Source: Ruminiclostridium sp.
GTDB taxonomy: Bacteria > Bacillota > Clostridia > Oscillospirales > Ruminococcaceae
Direction of reading: 5' to 3'
NCBI GenBank assembly: GCA_017625405.1
Contig: JAGALB010000028.1
Span: 1 to 39,750, forward strand
DNA length: 39,750 bases
Position 1 is the stretch's first letter; every line of letters starts with the position of its first letter. Under the pieces are notes generated by a model. That model saw only the letters and a list, made by a program, of their open reading frames with translations. It was not told the origin of the DNA and searched no databases. Both the position numbers and the translations under genes were made by a program. Shown here piece after piece: positions 23,125 through 31,924 of this stretch.

Positions 23125-25863
23125 ATGGAAAAGAAAAAAAGAAGCCTTTACGATTCGGATAAGGATACCGCCCGTGTGCGCCGTCATGCGGAAAGAAGTA
23201 CATATTTTCTTTCGGTGGCATACCTCATTTTTATGTTTTTCATGACAAGGGTTATAAAATTTCCCCTTGCCGCTTCCTTGTGCTATCCCGGCGTCATGGT
23301 TATCGGCTCGCTGCTGTTTTTCTGCAAGCGCATACCACGTGCGGTATACTGCTACTGGTTCGTGTTTTCGTCAGCCGCCCTGTGCGCTCTCTTTTCCCTT
23401 TGCTCACGTACTTTTACAATACCGCTTCTTATCTACATAACCACTCATTGCCTTACCGCAATGTTCAGAGATGAAAGGCTTATCCTGACAGATACCATAC
23501 TAGGGATATCCCTTTCGACTATGTGCTACTTTCTGAATATGGACAGCCCCTCCCTTGACGGCGTAATACAGTCAATTTCAGAGCTTATGCTGATACCTGC
23601 CTGTATCCTCTCCACACACTTTGCGCTTACAAGCCTTGTAAAGCGTGACAAGCAGCTGTTCCTGTTCGCACAGCAGAAAAACCGCAATAATACAACCCTG
23701 CTTCAGATTGTAGACGCAAAAAGAAGCGAGGCGGAGGCTGCCGCAAAGGTAAAAACCGAATTCCTTGCAAACACCAGCCACGAAATCCGCACACCTATGA
23801 ATTCCATTATGGGTATGACCGAGCTTGCGCTGCGTGAGGATGTTTCTCCCCGTGTCCGCAGCTATCTGGACAATATCCGTGACGCAGGTACAAACCTGCT
23901 CAATATCATCAACGATATTCTGGACTTTTCAAAAATCGAATCGGGCAAGACCGAGCTTACCCTTTCGGATTACAATATATTGTCGGTTATCAACGACATA
24001 TGCAACATCATCTCGGTGCGAATGAATGATGAAAGCGTTCAGCTGATTACCTGTATTGAGCCGTCTGTCCCCGCCATGCTGACAGGCGATGAACGCCGCA
24101 TCAAGCAGATAATACTGAATCTTGCAAGCAACGCAATCAAATATACCCGCCACGGCAGCATCACCATTTCCGTTTCGGCGGAAGAGGTTTCTCCCGACAA
24201 GGTTATGCTCCGCTGCAGCGTAAAGGATACGGGCATAGGCATAAAGCAGGCGGATATAAACCGACTTTTCAACGAGTTTGAACGTGCCGACACCAAGCGC
24301 AACCGCAATATCGAGGGCACAGGTCTGGGTCTTGCCATCTGCAAATCCCTTACCGAAATGATGGGCGGTACAATAAAGGTCAACAGCGTATACGGCGCAG
24401 GCAGTATATTTACAGTTGAAATTCCCCAGCAGGTCAAGGACTCTACCAGCTGCATCCATATAAAGGACAAGGAAAAGCGTAAGGTTATCCTCTGCATAAG
24501 CAAAAAGGAACAGATGAAGGCGGTTGCGGCAGAAATTGCTTCTCTGGGACTTGCCCACACCAAAAAGACAAGCTGCGGCACTCTTGAAAAGGAAGAGCTT
24601 GACGCAGCCACCGATATAATCATAGATTACGAGGATTTTGCCGCCGCAAGAGAGCTGCTTACTCCTTATTCGCAGAAGATAACTCTTATTGCCGATACAG
24701 ATATGCGTATTTCCGAGGAAAAGGAAATACGAAAAATTTACCGTCCCGTTACGGTCATATCCCTTCTGGTGCTTTTCGGTTCACCCGACCTTCTCTCCGA
24801 CGGACAGCCCCAGAACCGCATCAGACGTTTTTCTGCGCCTGACGCAAGAATTCTTATTGTTGACGACAACAAGGCAAATCTTCTTGTTGCGCAAAGACTT
24901 ATTTCTCTTTACAATCCTCAGATTGATACCGCCGACAGCGGCATCCAGGCTCTGAAAATGGTACAGCAGACAGATTACGACATTGTGTTTATGGACCATA
25001 TGATGCCTGAGCTGGACGGTATCGAAACCACACAGGCTATACGCAGTCTTGGCGGAAAATACCGCAAGCTTGTAATTGTTGCCCTTACGGCAAACGTTAT
25101 AAGCGGCGCTGCGGAAATGTTCAGGGAATCGGGCATGGACGACTTTATCGGAAAGCCCATTGAAATGGCAGAGCTTAACCGCATACTGTCACGTTATATT
25201 CCCGAAGAAAAACAGCTTGAAGCAGAAACGGATGCGGAAAAAACCTCCTCACCCTCAGGTCTGCTTGAAGAGCTTTCTTCCCTGGAAGAGCTTGACCCTC
25301 AGATACTTGTAAAGCAGTGCGGCGAAAAAACCGGTCTGCTTTGCGATATTCTTGATTCCACCGCAAATTCCGACTCCCGCCGTAAACTTGATACAGCTTT
25401 TTCCTCAAGGGACTGGCGCAACTACGCAATATATGTTCACGGACTGAAGGGCGCACTGAGAAATATCGGTGCGGAAAAACTGGGTCAGCAGGCATACGAG
25501 CTGGAGCTTGCGGCAAAGAAGCAGGATGAAGCCTTCATCCTCGCCAACAACAAGGCGTTTGTGGACAGCTTTGACAACTTTGCGGGAAAGGTTCTGAAAA
25601 TCACACAGAAATACCGCACAGGAATTGTGCGTCGTGGCTGCTCGGTTATCCCCACCGAAAAATTCAGGGAAATTCAGGCTGCCGTAAAGGATATGGATTA
25701 CAGCCTTTGCAGCAGGCTTCTCAGAGAGGTCACCAAAAACAGCTACGGCAACGATATTGACAATCTGCTTGCCGATATTGCGGCAGCGGTCAATGATTTT
25801 GATTTCGACCTTGCGGGCGATATTTCGGAAGCGCTTCTCGAAAAATCGGGCAAGCCCTTTTAA
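23125..25863 (+). CDS. Hybrid sensor histidine kinase with receiver and HPt domains
   Basis: This 912-aa orphan phosphorelay protein begins with about six membrane helices (roughly 25-170) and no extracellular domain, so it may sense within the membrane. A dimerisation/phosphoacceptor domain (NTSHEIRTPM, His219), a GHKL ATPase (LNLASNAIKY, DTGIGIK, GTGLGLAICKSL), a degenerate receiver-like segment (about 450-550, lacking the Asp pocket), a true receiver (ILIVDDN..., phospho-Asp624 in FMDHMMP) and an HPt domain (VHGLKGALRNIGA, His772) follow. No DNA-binding response regulator adjoins it, so its output partner is elsewhere. The recA gene starts 89 bp downstream. The signal is unknown. Confidence 0.92.
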   Translation: MEKKKRSLYDSDKDTARVRRHAERSTYFLSVAYLIFMFFMTRVIKFPLAASLCYPGVMVIGSLLFFCKRIPRAVYCYWFVFSSAALCALFSLCSRTFTIPLLIYITTHCLTAMFRDERLILTDTILGISLSTMCYFLNMDSPSLDGVIQSISELMLIPACILSTHFALTSLVKRDKQLFLFAQQKNRNNTTLLQIVDAKRSEAEAAAKVKTEFLANTSHEIRTPMNSIMGMTELALREDVSPRVRSYLDNIRDAGTNLLNIINDILDFSKIESGKTELTLSDYNILSVINDICNIISVRMNDESVQLITCIEPSVPAMLTGDERRIKQIILNLASNAIKYTRHGSITISVSAEEVSPDKVMLRCSVKDTGIGIKQADINRLFNEFERADTKRNRNIEGTGLGLAICKSLTEMMGGTIKVNSVYGAGSIFTVEIPQQVKDSTSCIHIKDKEKRKVILCISKKEQMKAVAAEIASLGLAHTKKTSCGTLEKEELDAATDIIIDYEDFAAARELLTPYSQKITLIADTDMRISEEKEIRKIYRPVTVISLLVLFGSPDLLSDGQPQNRIRRFSAPDARILIVDDNKANLLVAQRLISLYNPQIDTADSGIQALKMVQQTDYDIVFMDHMMPELDGIETTQAIRSLGGKYRKLVIVALTANVISGAAEMFRESGMDDFIGKPIEMAELNRILSRYIPEEKQLEAETDAEKTSSPSGLLEELSSLEELDPQILVKQCGEKTGLLCDILDSTANSDSRRKLDTAFSSRDWRNYAIYVHGLKGALRNIGAEKLGQQAYELELAAKKQDEAFILANNKAFVDSFDNFAGKVLKITQKYRTGIVRRGCSVIPTEKFREIQAAVKDMDYSLCSRLLREVTKNSYGNDIDNLLADIAAAVNDFDFDLAGDISEALLEKSGKPF

Positions 25864-25952
25864 ACGGGATTTTCATCTTGTTTCTGCCCTTTTTATAGGA
25901 CACTAAATGTAGTAAAATGCAATTGTAATAAAAATAGAAAGGATTTTGTATA

Positions 25953-27164
25953 ATGGCTAAAGGATCATCCAAAAAGGCTCTTGAAAGACCTACCACACTT
26001 GAAGAAAAGAAGAAAGCTCTTGACGCCGCTATTGCACAGATCGAAAAGCAGTTCGGCGCAGGCTCTGTAATGAGAATGGGTGAAAAATCAACTCTTGATG
26101 TTGAAGCGCTCCCCACAGGCTCTATCGGTCTTGATATGGCACTGGGTATCGGCGGTCTTCCCAAGGGAAGAATCATCGAAATCTTCGGGCCTGAATCGGG
26201 CGGTAAGACAACAGTTACCCTCCACGCTATTGCCGAAGCTCAGAAAAGAGGCGGTATTGCCGCTTTCGTTGACGTTGAACACGCTCTCGACCCTGTTTAT
26301 GCAAAGGCTCTCGGTGTAGATATCGACCAGCTTATCGTTTCACAGCCCGACACAGGTGAAGAAGCTCTCGACATCATGGAAGCACTTGTCCGTTCAGGCG
26401 CTATCGACATTATCGTTCTCGACTCGGTAGCCGCAATGGTAACAAAGGCGGAAATCGACGGCGATATGGGCGACAGCTTTGTAGGCGTTCAGGCACGTCT
26501 TATGTCCTCCGCTATGAAGAAGCTTACAGCGGTTATTGCAAAGTCCAACACCGTTGCAATCTTCATCAACCAGATACGTGAAAAAATCGGTATCATGTTC
26601 GGCAACCCCGAAACAACTCCCGGCGGCCGTGCCCTCAAGTTCTATTCTTCTGTAAGAATCGAAGTAAGAAAGGGCGAGGCTATCAAGGAAGACGGCGAAA
26701 CAATCGGCGCACGCACAAAGTGCAAGGTTATCAAGAACAAGGTTGCTCCGCCCTTCAAGAACTGCGAATTTGATATGATTTTCGGTCACGGTATCTCCAG
26801 AATGGGCGAAATCGTAGACTATGCGGTTGAGCTTGACATTATCAAGAAATCGGGCGCATGGTTCAGCTTCAACGATATGCGTATCGGACAGGGCAGAGAA
26901 AATACAAAGAAGTTCCTTGAAGAAAACGAGGATATCAGACTGGAAATCGAAGAAAAGATTTTCGCAAACTCCCAGCAGATAAACAACGATATGCTTCCCG
27001 AAGAAAGCGAAGAGGATGAAGCTCCCGTAATCGGAAAGGCTTCCGAAATGGCGGAAAAGGCAGAGGAAAAGCCTGCTCCCAAGAAGTCAAAGGCGAAGAA
27101 GAGCGTTGTTGTTGACGCTGATGATGATTTTGAAGAATTTTCAATGGATGAAATCGGCGGATAA
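25953..27164 (+). CDS. recA: Recombinase RecA
   Basis: RecA forms the filament for homologous recombination and induces the SOS response. The 403-aa protein has a RecA core with Walker [10 protein letters not shown] (79-87; the usual sequence is GPESSGKT), Walker [11 protein letters not shown], the L1/L2 loop region with [12 protein letters not shown] and [25 protein letters not shown], and an acidic, lysine-mixed C-terminal tail (about 335-403). The tail is longer than in E. coli. GAAAGGA precedes ATG 25953. The TAA overlaps the recX start (TAATG). No SOS box of the Gram-positive type is visible upstream. Confidence 0.97.
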   Translation: MAKGSSKKALERPTTLEEKKKALDAAIAQIEKQFGAGSVMRMGEKSTLDVEALPTGSIGLDMALGIGGLPKGRIIEIFGPESGGKTTVTLHAIAEAQKRGGIAAFVDVEHALDPVYAKALGVDIDQLIVSQPDTGEEALDIMEALVRSGAIDIIVLDSVAAMVTKAEIDGDMGDSFVGVQARLMSSAMKKLTAVIAKSNTVAIFINQIREKIGIMFGNPETTPGGRALKFYSSVRIEVRKGEAIKEDGETIGARTKCKVIKNKVAPPFKNCEFDMIFGHGISRMGEIVDYAVELDIIKKSGAWFSFNDMRIGQGRENTKKFLEENEDIRLEIEEKIFANSQQINNDMLPEESEEDEAPVIGKASEMAEKAEEKPAPKKSKAKKSVVVDADDDFEEFSMDEIGG

Positions 27165-27649
27165 TGGGAAACGAGCTTGAAACAGCAAAAAAACGTGCAA
27201 TGTATCTTCTGGGCGCAAGAGATTACAGCAGCAGGGAGCTGCTGGAAAAGCTCATGAAGAATTACAGCAGGGAAACCTGTGAGGAAGCAGTCAGCCAGAT
27301 GAAGGAATACGGTTATCTGGACGACAGGCGATATGCAGGCAAGCTTGCACGTAAGTTTGTGGAAGTACGGAAATACGGCAAAAACCGTGCTAAAATGATG
27401 ATGATACAGAAAGGGCTTAGTCCGTCTTTGGCGGACGAAGCCCTGAGCCGCTATTCTGCCGATGATATGGTAGAGGAAATCAGGGCGGTTATCGAGAAAA
27501 AATATATGGACAGGCTGTCAGCTGACGGCACTGAGGGAATGAAGGAAATGCAGAAGGTCATGGCGGCGCTTGCAAGGCGGGGCTATGGCTATGAAGACAT
27601 CAGAAAGGCCGTTTCCCTGATAAGGGAAGACGCTGAATTTTTTGAGTGA
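27164..27649 (+). CDS. recX: Regulatory protein RecX
   Basis: RecX binds RecA filaments and limits RecA activity. The 161-aa protein has the three tandem three-helix repeats of the family: AMYLLGARDYSSRELLEKL, YGYLDDRRYAGKLARKFVE..KYGK, and a C-terminal MAALARRGYGYEDIRKAV. Its ATG overlaps the recA stop by one base, so the two are translationally coupled. The last codons and stop run into a family B repeat (AGTGAATAGTGAATAG from 27645), so the C-terminus may have been set by the repeat insertion. Confidence 0.93.
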   Translation: MGNELETAKKRAMYLLGARDYSSRELLEKLMKNYSRETCEEAVSQMKEYGYLDDRRYAGKLARKFVEVRKYGKNRAKMMMIQKGLSPSLADEALSRYSADDMVEEIRAVIEKKYMDRLSADGTEGMKEMQKVMAALARRGYGYEDIRKAVSLIREDAEFFE

Positions 27650-27771
27650 ATAGTGAATAGCAAATAATGAAAAGTGAATAGTTAAGGTACCGCCTGCGGC
27701 GATATATTTAAAATCTGCACCCAAGGGACGCTCCTTAACTTTTCACTCTTCGATATCAGTTCTTCACTGAA
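27644..27771. repeat. Repeat B copy 4
   Basis: GAGTGAATAGTGAATAG starts inside the recX stop codon. The internal hairpins are ACCGCC-TGC-GGCGAT (one mismatch) and a weak CCC-AA-GGG, with a TATTTAAAAT core. The right flank is TTTTCACTCTTCG then TTCACTGA. It sits just before the rimO ribosome site. Confidence 0.7.
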
Positions 27772-27787
27772 TGAAAGGAAAAGTTTA

Positions 27788-29119
27788 ATGGACGAAAGAA
27801 TCAAAGTCGGCGTGGTTTCGCTGGGCTGCCCCAAGAACCAGTGCGACGCAGAAATGATGCTTGCAAAAATCCACAAGGCAGGCTATAAAATCGTGGAAGA
27901 AGCAGGTCTTGCCGACGTTGTTGTAATAAACACCTGCGGATTTATCCAGAGCGCAAAGGAAGAAGCAATCGAAGAAATTTTCGAGGCTATCAGCCGTAAA
28001 AACGACGGTATCAACAAGAAAATCATCGTTACGGGCTGTCTTGCACAGCGCTATCAGCAGCAGATGGACGAAGAATTCCCCGAAATCGACGGCGTTTTAG
28101 GCTTAGGCAAAAACCAGGACATCATCGAAGCAATCGAGCGTGTTCTCAAGGACGAGCGTGTTATTGATTTCGGCAACATCGAAGACCACACAATGGACGG
28201 TGACAGACTCCAGTCCACTCTCCCCCACTACGCATACCTGCGCATTGCCGACGGCTGCGACAACTGCTGCACCTACTGCGCAATCCCTGAGATAAGAGGC
28301 CGTTTCAGAAGCCGCACAATGGAAAATATTGTTGCCGAAGCGGAAGGCCTTGTGAAAAACGGAGTAAAGGAGCTTATTCTTGTAGCACAGGATACCACAC
28401 GCTACGGCGAAGACCTGTACGGAAAAATCATGCTCCCCGAGCTTCTGAACAAGCTCTGCCAGCTGGATGTGAAGTGGATAAGAATGCTCTACTGCTACCC
28501 CGAAAGAGTAACCGACGGGCTTCTCGATACAATGGCTAAGCAGGACAAAATCTGCAAATACATGGATCTGCCCTTACAGCACTGTGACGGCGAAATCTTA
28601 AAGGATATGAACCGCACAGGCGACAGACAGTGGCTGACAGCGCTTATAAAGAAAATCCGTGACAAGGTTCCGGGAATCACTCTCAGAACAACTTTCATAA
28701 CAGGCTTCCCCGGAGAAACAGAAGCACAGTTCACCGAGCTTGCGGAGTTTGCTCACGAGATTAAATTTGAACGTCTGGGCTGTTTTGCATACTCTCAGGA
28801 GGACGGAACGCCTGCGGCGGATTTCCCCAATCAGGTTGCCGACGCTGAAAAGGAGCACCGTGCCGAAATCATCATGGAACAGCAGGATGTCCGTGTGGGC
28901 GATTACTGCAACAGCAAGATCGGCACAGAAACCGAAGCGGTTGTAGAGGGCTACGACAGATATTCCGAAATGTTCTTCGGAAGAGATGCATCCTACGCCC
29001 CCGAAATTGACGGAATGATGTACTTCACAAGTGAAAACAAGCTTGCTCTGGGCGATTTCGTCAAGGTCAGAATTACAGCTAATTTAGATAATAATTTACT
29101 GGGTGAGGTTATTTCCTGA
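27788..29119 (+). CDS. rimO: Ribosomal protein S12 methylthiotransferase RimO
   Basis: RimO is a radical-SAM methylthiotransferase that modifies the conserved Asp of ribosomal protein S12. The 443-aa protein has three N-terminal cysteines for the auxiliary Fe-S cluster (Cys14, Cys50, Cys84), the SAM-binding CxxxCxxC (Cys157, Cys161, Cys164), KYMDLPLQH, LRTTFITGFPGE and a C-terminal TRAM-like domain. The start LGCPKNQCDAE with the order UPF0004-radical SAM-TRAM separates it from MiaB. It lies between recX and pgsA, as in other Clostridia; ATG 27788 has AAAGGAAAAG upstream. Confidence 0.96.
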   Translation: MDERIKVGVVSLGCPKNQCDAEMMLAKIHKAGYKIVEEAGLADVVVINTCGFIQSAKEEAIEEIFEAISRKNDGINKKIIVTGCLAQRYQQQMDEEFPEIDGVLGLGKNQDIIEAIERVLKDERVIDFGNIEDHTMDGDRLQSTLPHYAYLRIADGCDNCCTYCAIPEIRGRFRSRTMENIVAEAEGLVKNGVKELILVAQDTTRYGEDLYGKIMLPELLNKLCQLDVKWIRMLYCYPERVTDGLLDTMAKQDKICKYMDLPLQHCDGEILKDMNRTGDRQWLTALIKKIRDKVPGITLRTTFITGFPGETEAQFTELAEFAHEIKFERLGCFAYSQEDGTPAADFPNQVADAEKEHRAEIIMEQQDVRVGDYCNSKIGTETEAVVEGYDRYSEMFFGRDASYAPEIDGMMYFTSENKLALGDFVKVRITANLDNNLLGEVIS

Positions 29120-29154
29120 CGCATAAAAATCAATAACAGAAAGGTATATATTTT

Positions 29155-29706
29155 ATGAATCTGGCAAATAAACTTACAATGTTCCGAATTATACTTGTTC
29201 CTTTTTTCGTTGCCGCAATGGCATTTTCCCAGCATCTGGCTGCTCTCATAATCTTTGCGGTCGCAAGCCTTACGGATATGCTTGACGGAAAGGTTGCAAG
29301 AAAGTACAACATGATTACCGATTTCGGCAAATTCCTTGACCCTCTGGCTGACAAGGTGCTGGTTATCGGTGCGCTTCTCTGCATGGTTGAGCTTCACTAT
29401 ACAGCGGCGTGGCTGGTATGGGTAATCGTAGCAAGAGAATTCATGGTTTCAGGTATCCGCCTTGTGGCGGCAGGCAGTAAGGAGAAAATCGTTATTGCCG
29501 CCAACATCTGGGGCAAGCTCAAGACCGCTTCCACTATGGTTGCTATCTGCGTGATTCTGATTTTACACGCTCTCGCAGATTTCGGAATTGCTTTCGCATA
29601 CACCCAGCTTATCAGCGATATTTTAATGTATATCTGCACAGCGCTTACGGTTATTTCGGGCGTGATTTATGTGTGGGATTATCGCAGAGTACTTAAGGAT
29701 ATGTAA
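29155..29706 (+). CDS. pgsA: CDP-diacylglycerol--glycerol-3-phosphate 3-phosphatidyltransferase
   Basis: It makes phosphatidylglycerol-phosphate, the first committed step to phosphatidylglycerol and cardiolipin. The 183-aa membrane enzyme has about six helices and the CDP-alcohol phosphotransferase motif D-G-x2-A-R-x8-G-x3-D-x3-D, seen as DMLDGKVARKY...DFGKFLDPLADK. ANKLTMFRIILVPFF is the usual N-terminus. It follows rimO by 35 bp and probably shares its transcript. A strong terminator (29705-29735) follows at once. Confidence 0.96.
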   Translation: MNLANKLTMFRIILVPFFVAAMAFSQHLAALIIFAVASLTDMLDGKVARKYNMITDFGKFLDPLADKVLVIGALLCMVELHYTAAWLVWVIVAREFMVSGIRLVAAGSKEKIVIAANIWGKLKTASTMVAICVILILHALADFGIAFAYTQLISDILMYICTALTVISGVIYVWDYRRVLKDM

Positions 29707-29735
29707 AAAACAGGCGGCCTGCGGCCGCCTGTTTT
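29705..29735 (+). terminator. Terminator of the recA-pgsA cluster
   Basis: CAGGCGGCC-TGC-GGCCGCCTG lies between six A and four T, one base past the pgsA stop. Confidence 0.9.
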
Positions 29736-29736
29736 A

Positions 29737-29855
29737 AGTGAAAAATTAAGAGTGAAGAGTGAGAAGTTACGGTGTCCGCTTTGCGGACAAATTTTTAAAA
29801 TCGTCGCCGCAAGGCGACTCCATAACTATTAACTATTCATTTTTCACCATTCACT
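29737..29855. repeat. Repeat B copy 5 (first half of tandem duplication)
   Basis: The hairpins are GTCCGC-TTT-GCGGAC and GTCGCC-GCAA-GGCGAC around ATTTTTAAAAT. The ends are AGTGAAAAATTAAG and TTTTTCACCATTCACT. It is followed by a terminator and by a copy of the last codons of the downstream gene. Confidence 0.85.
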
Positions 29856-29887
29856 AAAAAAACCACCTGCTACGCAGGTGGATTTTG
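29856..29887. terminator. Terminator, duplicated copy
   Basis: CCACCTG-CTACG-CAGGTGG with flanking A-run and a short T-run. It differs from the partner at 30039-30070 by two bases. Confidence 0.7.
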
Positions 29888-29905
29888 TTATCAGTCCCAG
29901 ATGTC
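29888..29905 (-). pseudogene. Duplicated stump of the 3' end of the TIR-like gene
   Basis: On the minus strand this reads Asp-Ile-Trp-Asp-stop, the same last four codons as the gene ending at 30074. It was left behind by a tandem duplication of about 169 bp and is directly joined to repeat B copy 6. Confidence 0.75.
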
Positions 29906-30038
29906 AGTGAAAAATTAAGAGTGAAGAGTGAAAAGTGAAAAGTGAAAAGTTACGGTGTCCGCTTTGCGGACAAATTTTTAAAATCGTAGCCGCAAGGCGA
30001 CTCCATAACTATTAACTATTCATTTTTCACCATTCACT
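29906..30038. repeat. Repeat B copy 6 (second half of tandem duplication)
   Basis: It is nearly identical to copy 5, but has extra AGTGAAA 7-nt units on the left, and one fresh change (GTAGCC for GTCGCC) breaks one base pair in hairpin 2. The left junction abuts the duplicated gene tail. Confidence 0.85.
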
Positions 30039-30070
30039 AAAAAAACCACCTGCTATGCAGGTGGTTTTTG
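30039..30070. terminator. Terminator of the TIR-like gene
   Basis: ACCACCTG-CTATG-CAGGTGGT is flanked by seven A and five T. It lies immediately after the stop codon of the minus-strand gene. Confidence 0.85.
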
Positions 30071-30073
30071 TTA

Positions 30074-31576
30074 TTAGTCCCAGATGTCGGGGAAGAGCAT
30101 ATCAAGTTCCTTGATATTCTTTTCGAGCACTGCTTCCTGTTCCTTAAGCTCAGCCTTACGCTTGGGAGTAAGGAAGGTCTTGTTAAGCTCGGAGCGTACC
30201 TCGTCAAGAGTTCTCTTGAGGGGTTCCTTACGACGCTTATACTGTGCCTTGCGTTCTTCCTTTTCCTGTCTTGCACGACGTGCACTTTCGATAGCTTCCT
30301 TTTCAGCTCTTTCAGCAGCAAGACGCTCTCTTTCTGCGGAAATACGCTTCTTTTCGCCTTCGATACGGTCTACGATTGCACCGTTGAGAGCTTCATAGTG
30401 AGCCTTAAGTTCGGGAGTTGCAAAACGGAGAGCCTTGATATAGTTCTTATCATCAGTAATTGTCTGGGGAAGATCGGGGATTTCATCCTCGCTCTTTAAC
30501 TTGCATTCTGCAAGGAGCTTACCGATATAAGCTCTGGATTCTTCAATATCAATATCGAGAATCTTGTCAAAATATGTATCAGCTGTTTCAAATTCGCCGT
30601 CTTCAAGGAACATATATGCTCTCTTGATGAGGTTTTCCTTGTTAGCTGCGGTTGCTGTAACGATAGCGTCGGGAACAACTGCTGCTTCTTCAGGCTTGAG
30701 AATCTTTTCAACTGTATCAGAGATTTCTCTCATAAATTCGCTGTCTGTGCTGTCAAATGCGCAGTCCATCCATACAAGAGCTTCGGGGAGCTGCTGGAAA
30801 CTGAGATTATCGCCGTTTAAAACGGGGAATAAGTGCTTTTCTTCGTCAGAAAGCTGTGCTGCAAAGCCATTCACCGCATAGCAAAGATAACCGTCGCAGC
30901 AGTCAGCAATATTCTTGAAGCCTGCAACCATGATACGGCTGTTTTCAATTGCATAAGCTATCTGTGCAGCCTTTTCGATTTCGTCCATATCCTTTAAGGA
31001 TTCGGGAATATAGAAAACGTTGAAACCGAGGTTTTCTGTAAAGCGAAGGTTAAGACGATCGCCGTCAAGGTCACTGTCATTTGTTGCGTCTTCACGTGTG
31101 AGAACAAAAATATCATATTTCTTGTCCTGGGAGAAAACGTTGTTGGAAACTGTTACAGCTTCTGCAAGTGCATCAGTCATGCCGATATATGCAGCCTGCA
31201 TTTCCTGTGTTGCATAGTGAAGGGCACGCTTATAGCTTTCATTTTCTGTGATTGCGGGAAGAGCTGTTACATTCTTTCTGCAGACAGGGAAGCGCTTTCC
31301 ACCCTTTAATACATACTGAATTCCGTACTCGCAAAGGAGCTTCTGCCAATGTGTTTCGCTGTCCTCAGGGTCTGTAAGAATAAGCTCGTCAGCAATTTTT
31401 TCTGCTGCGGCAAAATTCATTGTATTTCTGAGGTATGTAATTCTGTTTATCTTCTTGATATCTGTCTTCGGAAGCATTGATTCAGCTCCGCAGCCGAGGC
31501 AGATGCTGCCGATATTTTCTGCGTCAGCCTGAATATCTCCGCCGCAGATTTTGCAACTTAAAGTATTTTCATACAT
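30074..31576 (-). CDS. Zinc-ribbon protein with degenerate TIR-like domain and TPR-like repeats
   Basis: This 500-aa cytoplasmic protein resembles a clostridial family of zinc ribbon, helical region, TIR domain, TPR-like repeats and coiled coil. The ribbon is Cys8/Cys11 and Cys26/Cys29; the helical part (about 48-145) holds LTDPEDSETHWQKLLCEYGI; the TIR-like domain starts KKYDIFVLTRED (153) and runs to about 293, with IENSRIMVAGF and LPEALVW; repeats at about 314-400 read FLEDGEFETADTYFDKILDID. A charged coiled coil (405-490) closes it. Active TIR NADases have a Glu in W..NEW..F; here the matching stretch is YAVNGFA (Asn236), so NADase activity is doubtful. AGGAGGA precedes the ATG. Function unknown. 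Confidence 0.8.
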   Translation of the reverse strand: MYENTLSCKICGGDIQADAENIGSICLGCGAESMLPKTDIKKINRITYLRNTMNFAAAEKIADELILTDPEDSETHWQKLLCEYGIQYVLKGGKRFPVCRKNVTALPAITENESYKRALHYATQEMQAAYIGMTDALAEAVTVSNNVFSQDKKYDIFVLTREDATNDSDLDGDRLNLRFTENLGFNVFYIPESLKDMDEIEKAAQIAYAIENSRIMVAGFKNIADCCDGYLCYAVNGFAAQLSDEEKHLFPVLNGDNLSFQQLPEALVWMDCAFDSTDSEFMREISDTVEKILKPEEAAVVPDAIVTATAANKENLIKRAYMFLEDGEFETADTYFDKILDIDIEESRAYIGKLLAECKLKSEDEIPDLPQTITDDKNYIKALRFATPELKAHYEALNGAIVDRIEGEKKRISAERERLAAERAEKEAIESARRARQEKEERKAQYKRRKEPLKRTLDEVRSELNKTFLTPKRKAELKEQEAVLEKNIKELDMLFPDIWD

Positions 31577-31750
31577 TTCTCAGTGTCCTCCTGATTATAT
31601 TTTAACACTTACATTAAGTATATAACAATTTCCGTATTCTGTCAATATTTTGTAATATGCTTTGTTTAATTCTGACTAAAAATTTTTAACACGGTTAGTT
31701 ATTTTGTACACCCTTTTTTGAGAGCTTTCGGGCAGTCGGGCGGCGCTCGG

Positions 31751-31833
31751 GTTTTTATGCGCCGAAGGCGCATAAAAACAACGTGAGCAGGGCGAAGCCC
31801 TGCTCACGTTAATTTTGCGGCTTGCCGCAAAAT
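31751..31833. repeat. Three abutting perfect hairpins (family D), downstream of nadA
   Basis: Three perfect palindromes stand end to end: 31751-31779 (13-bp arms, GAA loop), 31780-31810 (14-bp arms, GAA loop) and 31812-31833 (10-bp arms, TT loop). The motif CGTGCGCCGCA follows. The rest of the 348-bp gap has a TTGACA (minus, 31640-31645) with a poorly spaced -10, and no ORF. Confidence 0.85.
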
Positions 31834-31924
31834 CGTGCGCCGCAGCAGATTGTGAGTAATCCGCCGTTATTCTTCATTATTTGTCACGCCGACATTGCAA
31901 AAGGCGGAAACCACACTCCCTGTC

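Noticed and set aside
31619-31645. Promoter of the TIR-like gene (TTGACA, TATAAC)
   Set aside because: The spacer is only 15 bp, unlike the 17 bp seen at every other promoter here.
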